Source: an uncultured Oscillochloris sp.
Lineage (GTDB): Bacteria; Chloroflexota; Chloroflexia; Chloroflexales; Chloroflexaceae
Length of the DNA: 42,095 bases
Direction of reading: 5' to 3'
Assembly (NCBI GenBank): GCA_903887465.1
Contig: CAISPW010000137.1
Location: 1 to 42,095, forward strand
The translations under genes and the position numbers were made by a program. The notes below the pieces were generated by a model that had not been told where the DNA came from, searched no databases, and was given only the letters and a program-made list of their open reading frames with translations. This document shows positions 40,933 through 42,095 of the stretch, piece after piece. Each line of letters starts with the position of its first letter. Position 1 is the first letter of the stretch.

Positions 40933-42095
40933 CCGCAAGCTCTACGATCCGCAAGAGGATACTGAAACTATGATTTTGAGGAGAATCAGTGCTGGAAGAT
41001 GCCAGCCGCAAGCTCTACGATCCGCAAGAGGATACTGAAACTTGGGGCAACGCAGAATACATCAATCGCGATGGGGGCCCGCAAGCTCTACGATCCGCAA
41101 GAGGATACTGAAACCTACTGTAGGAGTCACCGCCGGAACCGAACCCAGCCGCAAGCTCTCCGATCCGCAAGAGTATACTGAACCCGGTACAACTTGCCAC
41201 GCTTCAAGGCGGCGCTTGAGCCGCAAGCTCTACGATCCGCAAGAGGATACTGAAACATAAGCAGCATCAGGCTCCTTTCGCGATGTCCAAACCGCAAGCT
41301 CTACGATCCGCAAGAGGATACTGAAACAACTCCTCAGAGGGGTTTCTGAGCTGGCGCTAGATTCCGCAAGCTCTACGATCCGCAAGAGGATACTGAAACA
41401 TTGCGGATTATTGGCATATATAGGATATGTTTGTTACCGCAAGCTCTACGATCCGCAAGAGGATACTGAAACTCCTAAAGACCATCGGTATCTTGCCTTG
41501 TAAGGCCCGCAAGCTCTACGATCCGCAAGAGGATACTGAAACAGGTGGTGGCACCTGTGAATATGTTGCGCCAGACCGCAAGCTCTACGATCCGCAAGAG
41601 GATACTGAAACACTTTCCATTATAGTCTTTTGTGAGGTTATAGTTCTCCGCAAGCTCTACGATCCGCAAGAGGATACTGAAACTGATGCTCGGTGTACTC
41701 TATGGCCCCCACCCAATCGCCGCAAGCTCTACGATCCGCAAGAGGATACTGAAACTGATAGTTTCGTATGTTCGACAATGTTCCACTTGCCGCAAGCTCT
41801 ACGATCCGCAAGAGGATACTGAAACTTCCGCACGTGTGCGGATTATGGGATTAACCGCCTACCGCAAGCTCTACGATCCGCAAGAGGATACTGAAACTCT
41901 GCTCGGGTGTGGGGGTCGCGGTGGGGAGTGGGCCGCAAGCTCTACGATCCGCAAGAGGATACTGAAACTTTTCTAATGCATAGCGAATTTCGCTATGCGT
42001 ATAGCCGCAAGCTCTACGATCCGCAAGAGGATACTGAAACCTGTCTGGCATAGATTGTACACTATGCCAGACAGCCGCAAGCTCTACGATCCGCA
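40933..42095 (+). CRISPR. CRISPR array, 36-bp repeats, 17 repeats in view, continues past the window
   Basis: The repeat is 36 bases, beginning CCGCAAGCTCTACGATCC and ending GGATACTGAAAC. Repeats start at 40933, 41006, 41079, 41149, 41221, 41292, 41364, 41437, 41507, 41576, 41648, 41720, 41790, 41862, 41933, 42005 and 42075 (partial). The sixteen spacers are 33-37 bases. All full repeats appear identical except the fourth (41149-41184), which has three changes. Inside the repeat, ATCC and GGAT can pair as a small stem that ends exactly before the last eight bases ACTGAAAC, the expected Cas6 5' handle. CCGCAAG occurs twice in each repeat. The array is adjacent to cas4 and probably supplies both the type I and Cmr complexes. 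Confidence 0.99.

Noticed and set aside
40999-42051. Several open frames within the CRISPR array on both strands
   Set aside because: They arise from the repeated 36-base unit and encode repetitive peptides; the array fully explains them.

Overview
The window looks like chromosomal DNA from a GC-rich bacterium, most plausibly a Chloroflexota (Chloroflexales-type) organism. This rests on gene content: a giant GAF-repeat histidine kinase, a type 2 isopentenyl-diphosphate isomerase, RecF, GC-rich dispersed hairpins, and a Cmr system combined with a DevR/Csa2-type Cas7 system. It is an inference from protein character only; no database search was run.

The left half (1-21 kb) is mostly housekeeping and signalling. 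On the minus strand lie a single-module Clp-type AAA+ ATPase, a TPR/zinc-finger membrane protein and a secreted M23 peptidase. On the plus strand follow a low-molecular-weight-phosphatase-like protein without its catalytic Cys, a left-handed beta-helix protein coupled to a receiver/degenerate-GGDEF response regulator, a 2444-residue multi-GAF histidine kinase translationally coupled to an alpha/beta hydrolase with Gly at the nucleophile position, and a CHASE4-type membrane histidine kinase. An HMA-like protein without CxxC is convergent with that kinase. Then come fni (idi-2), with a good sigma70-type promoter, and recF. The intergenic gaps carry several GC-rich palindromic repeats.

The right half (21-42 kb) is a composite CRISPR-Cas island. 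A complete Cmr (type III-B) operon, cmr2-cmr3-cmr1-cmr4-cmr5-cmr6, runs leftward from 27.8 to 21.2 kb. Cmr2/Cas10 keeps the GGDD cyclase motif but shows no HD nuclease motif, and Cmr4 keeps His15 and Asp26. A type I operon runs rightward from 30.6 kb: cas3 (helicase followed by a C-terminal HD domain), a Cas8-like large subunit, cas7, cas5, a REP-associated Y1 transposase inserted in the operon, cas6, cas1, cas2 and cas4. It is followed by a leader and a CRISPR array with 36-bp repeats, of which 17 (the last partial) lie before the window edge.

Between the two effector operons sits a divergent pair that is the most interesting feature here. One gene encodes an NE0113-like CARF-type domain fused to a LuxR-type helix-turn-helix. 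The other encodes a P-loop ATPase fused to two Csx3-like domains whose key polar residues appear degraded. No CARF nuclease effector is visible in the window. A reasonable hypothesis is that cyclic oligoadenylate made by Cmr2 is read by a transcription factor rather than by a toxic nuclease, with the ATPase-Csx3 protein tuning the signal. An orphan antitoxin-like gene lies between this pair and cas3. Two adjacent spacers at the right edge of the array are themselves inverted repeats, one of them from end to end.
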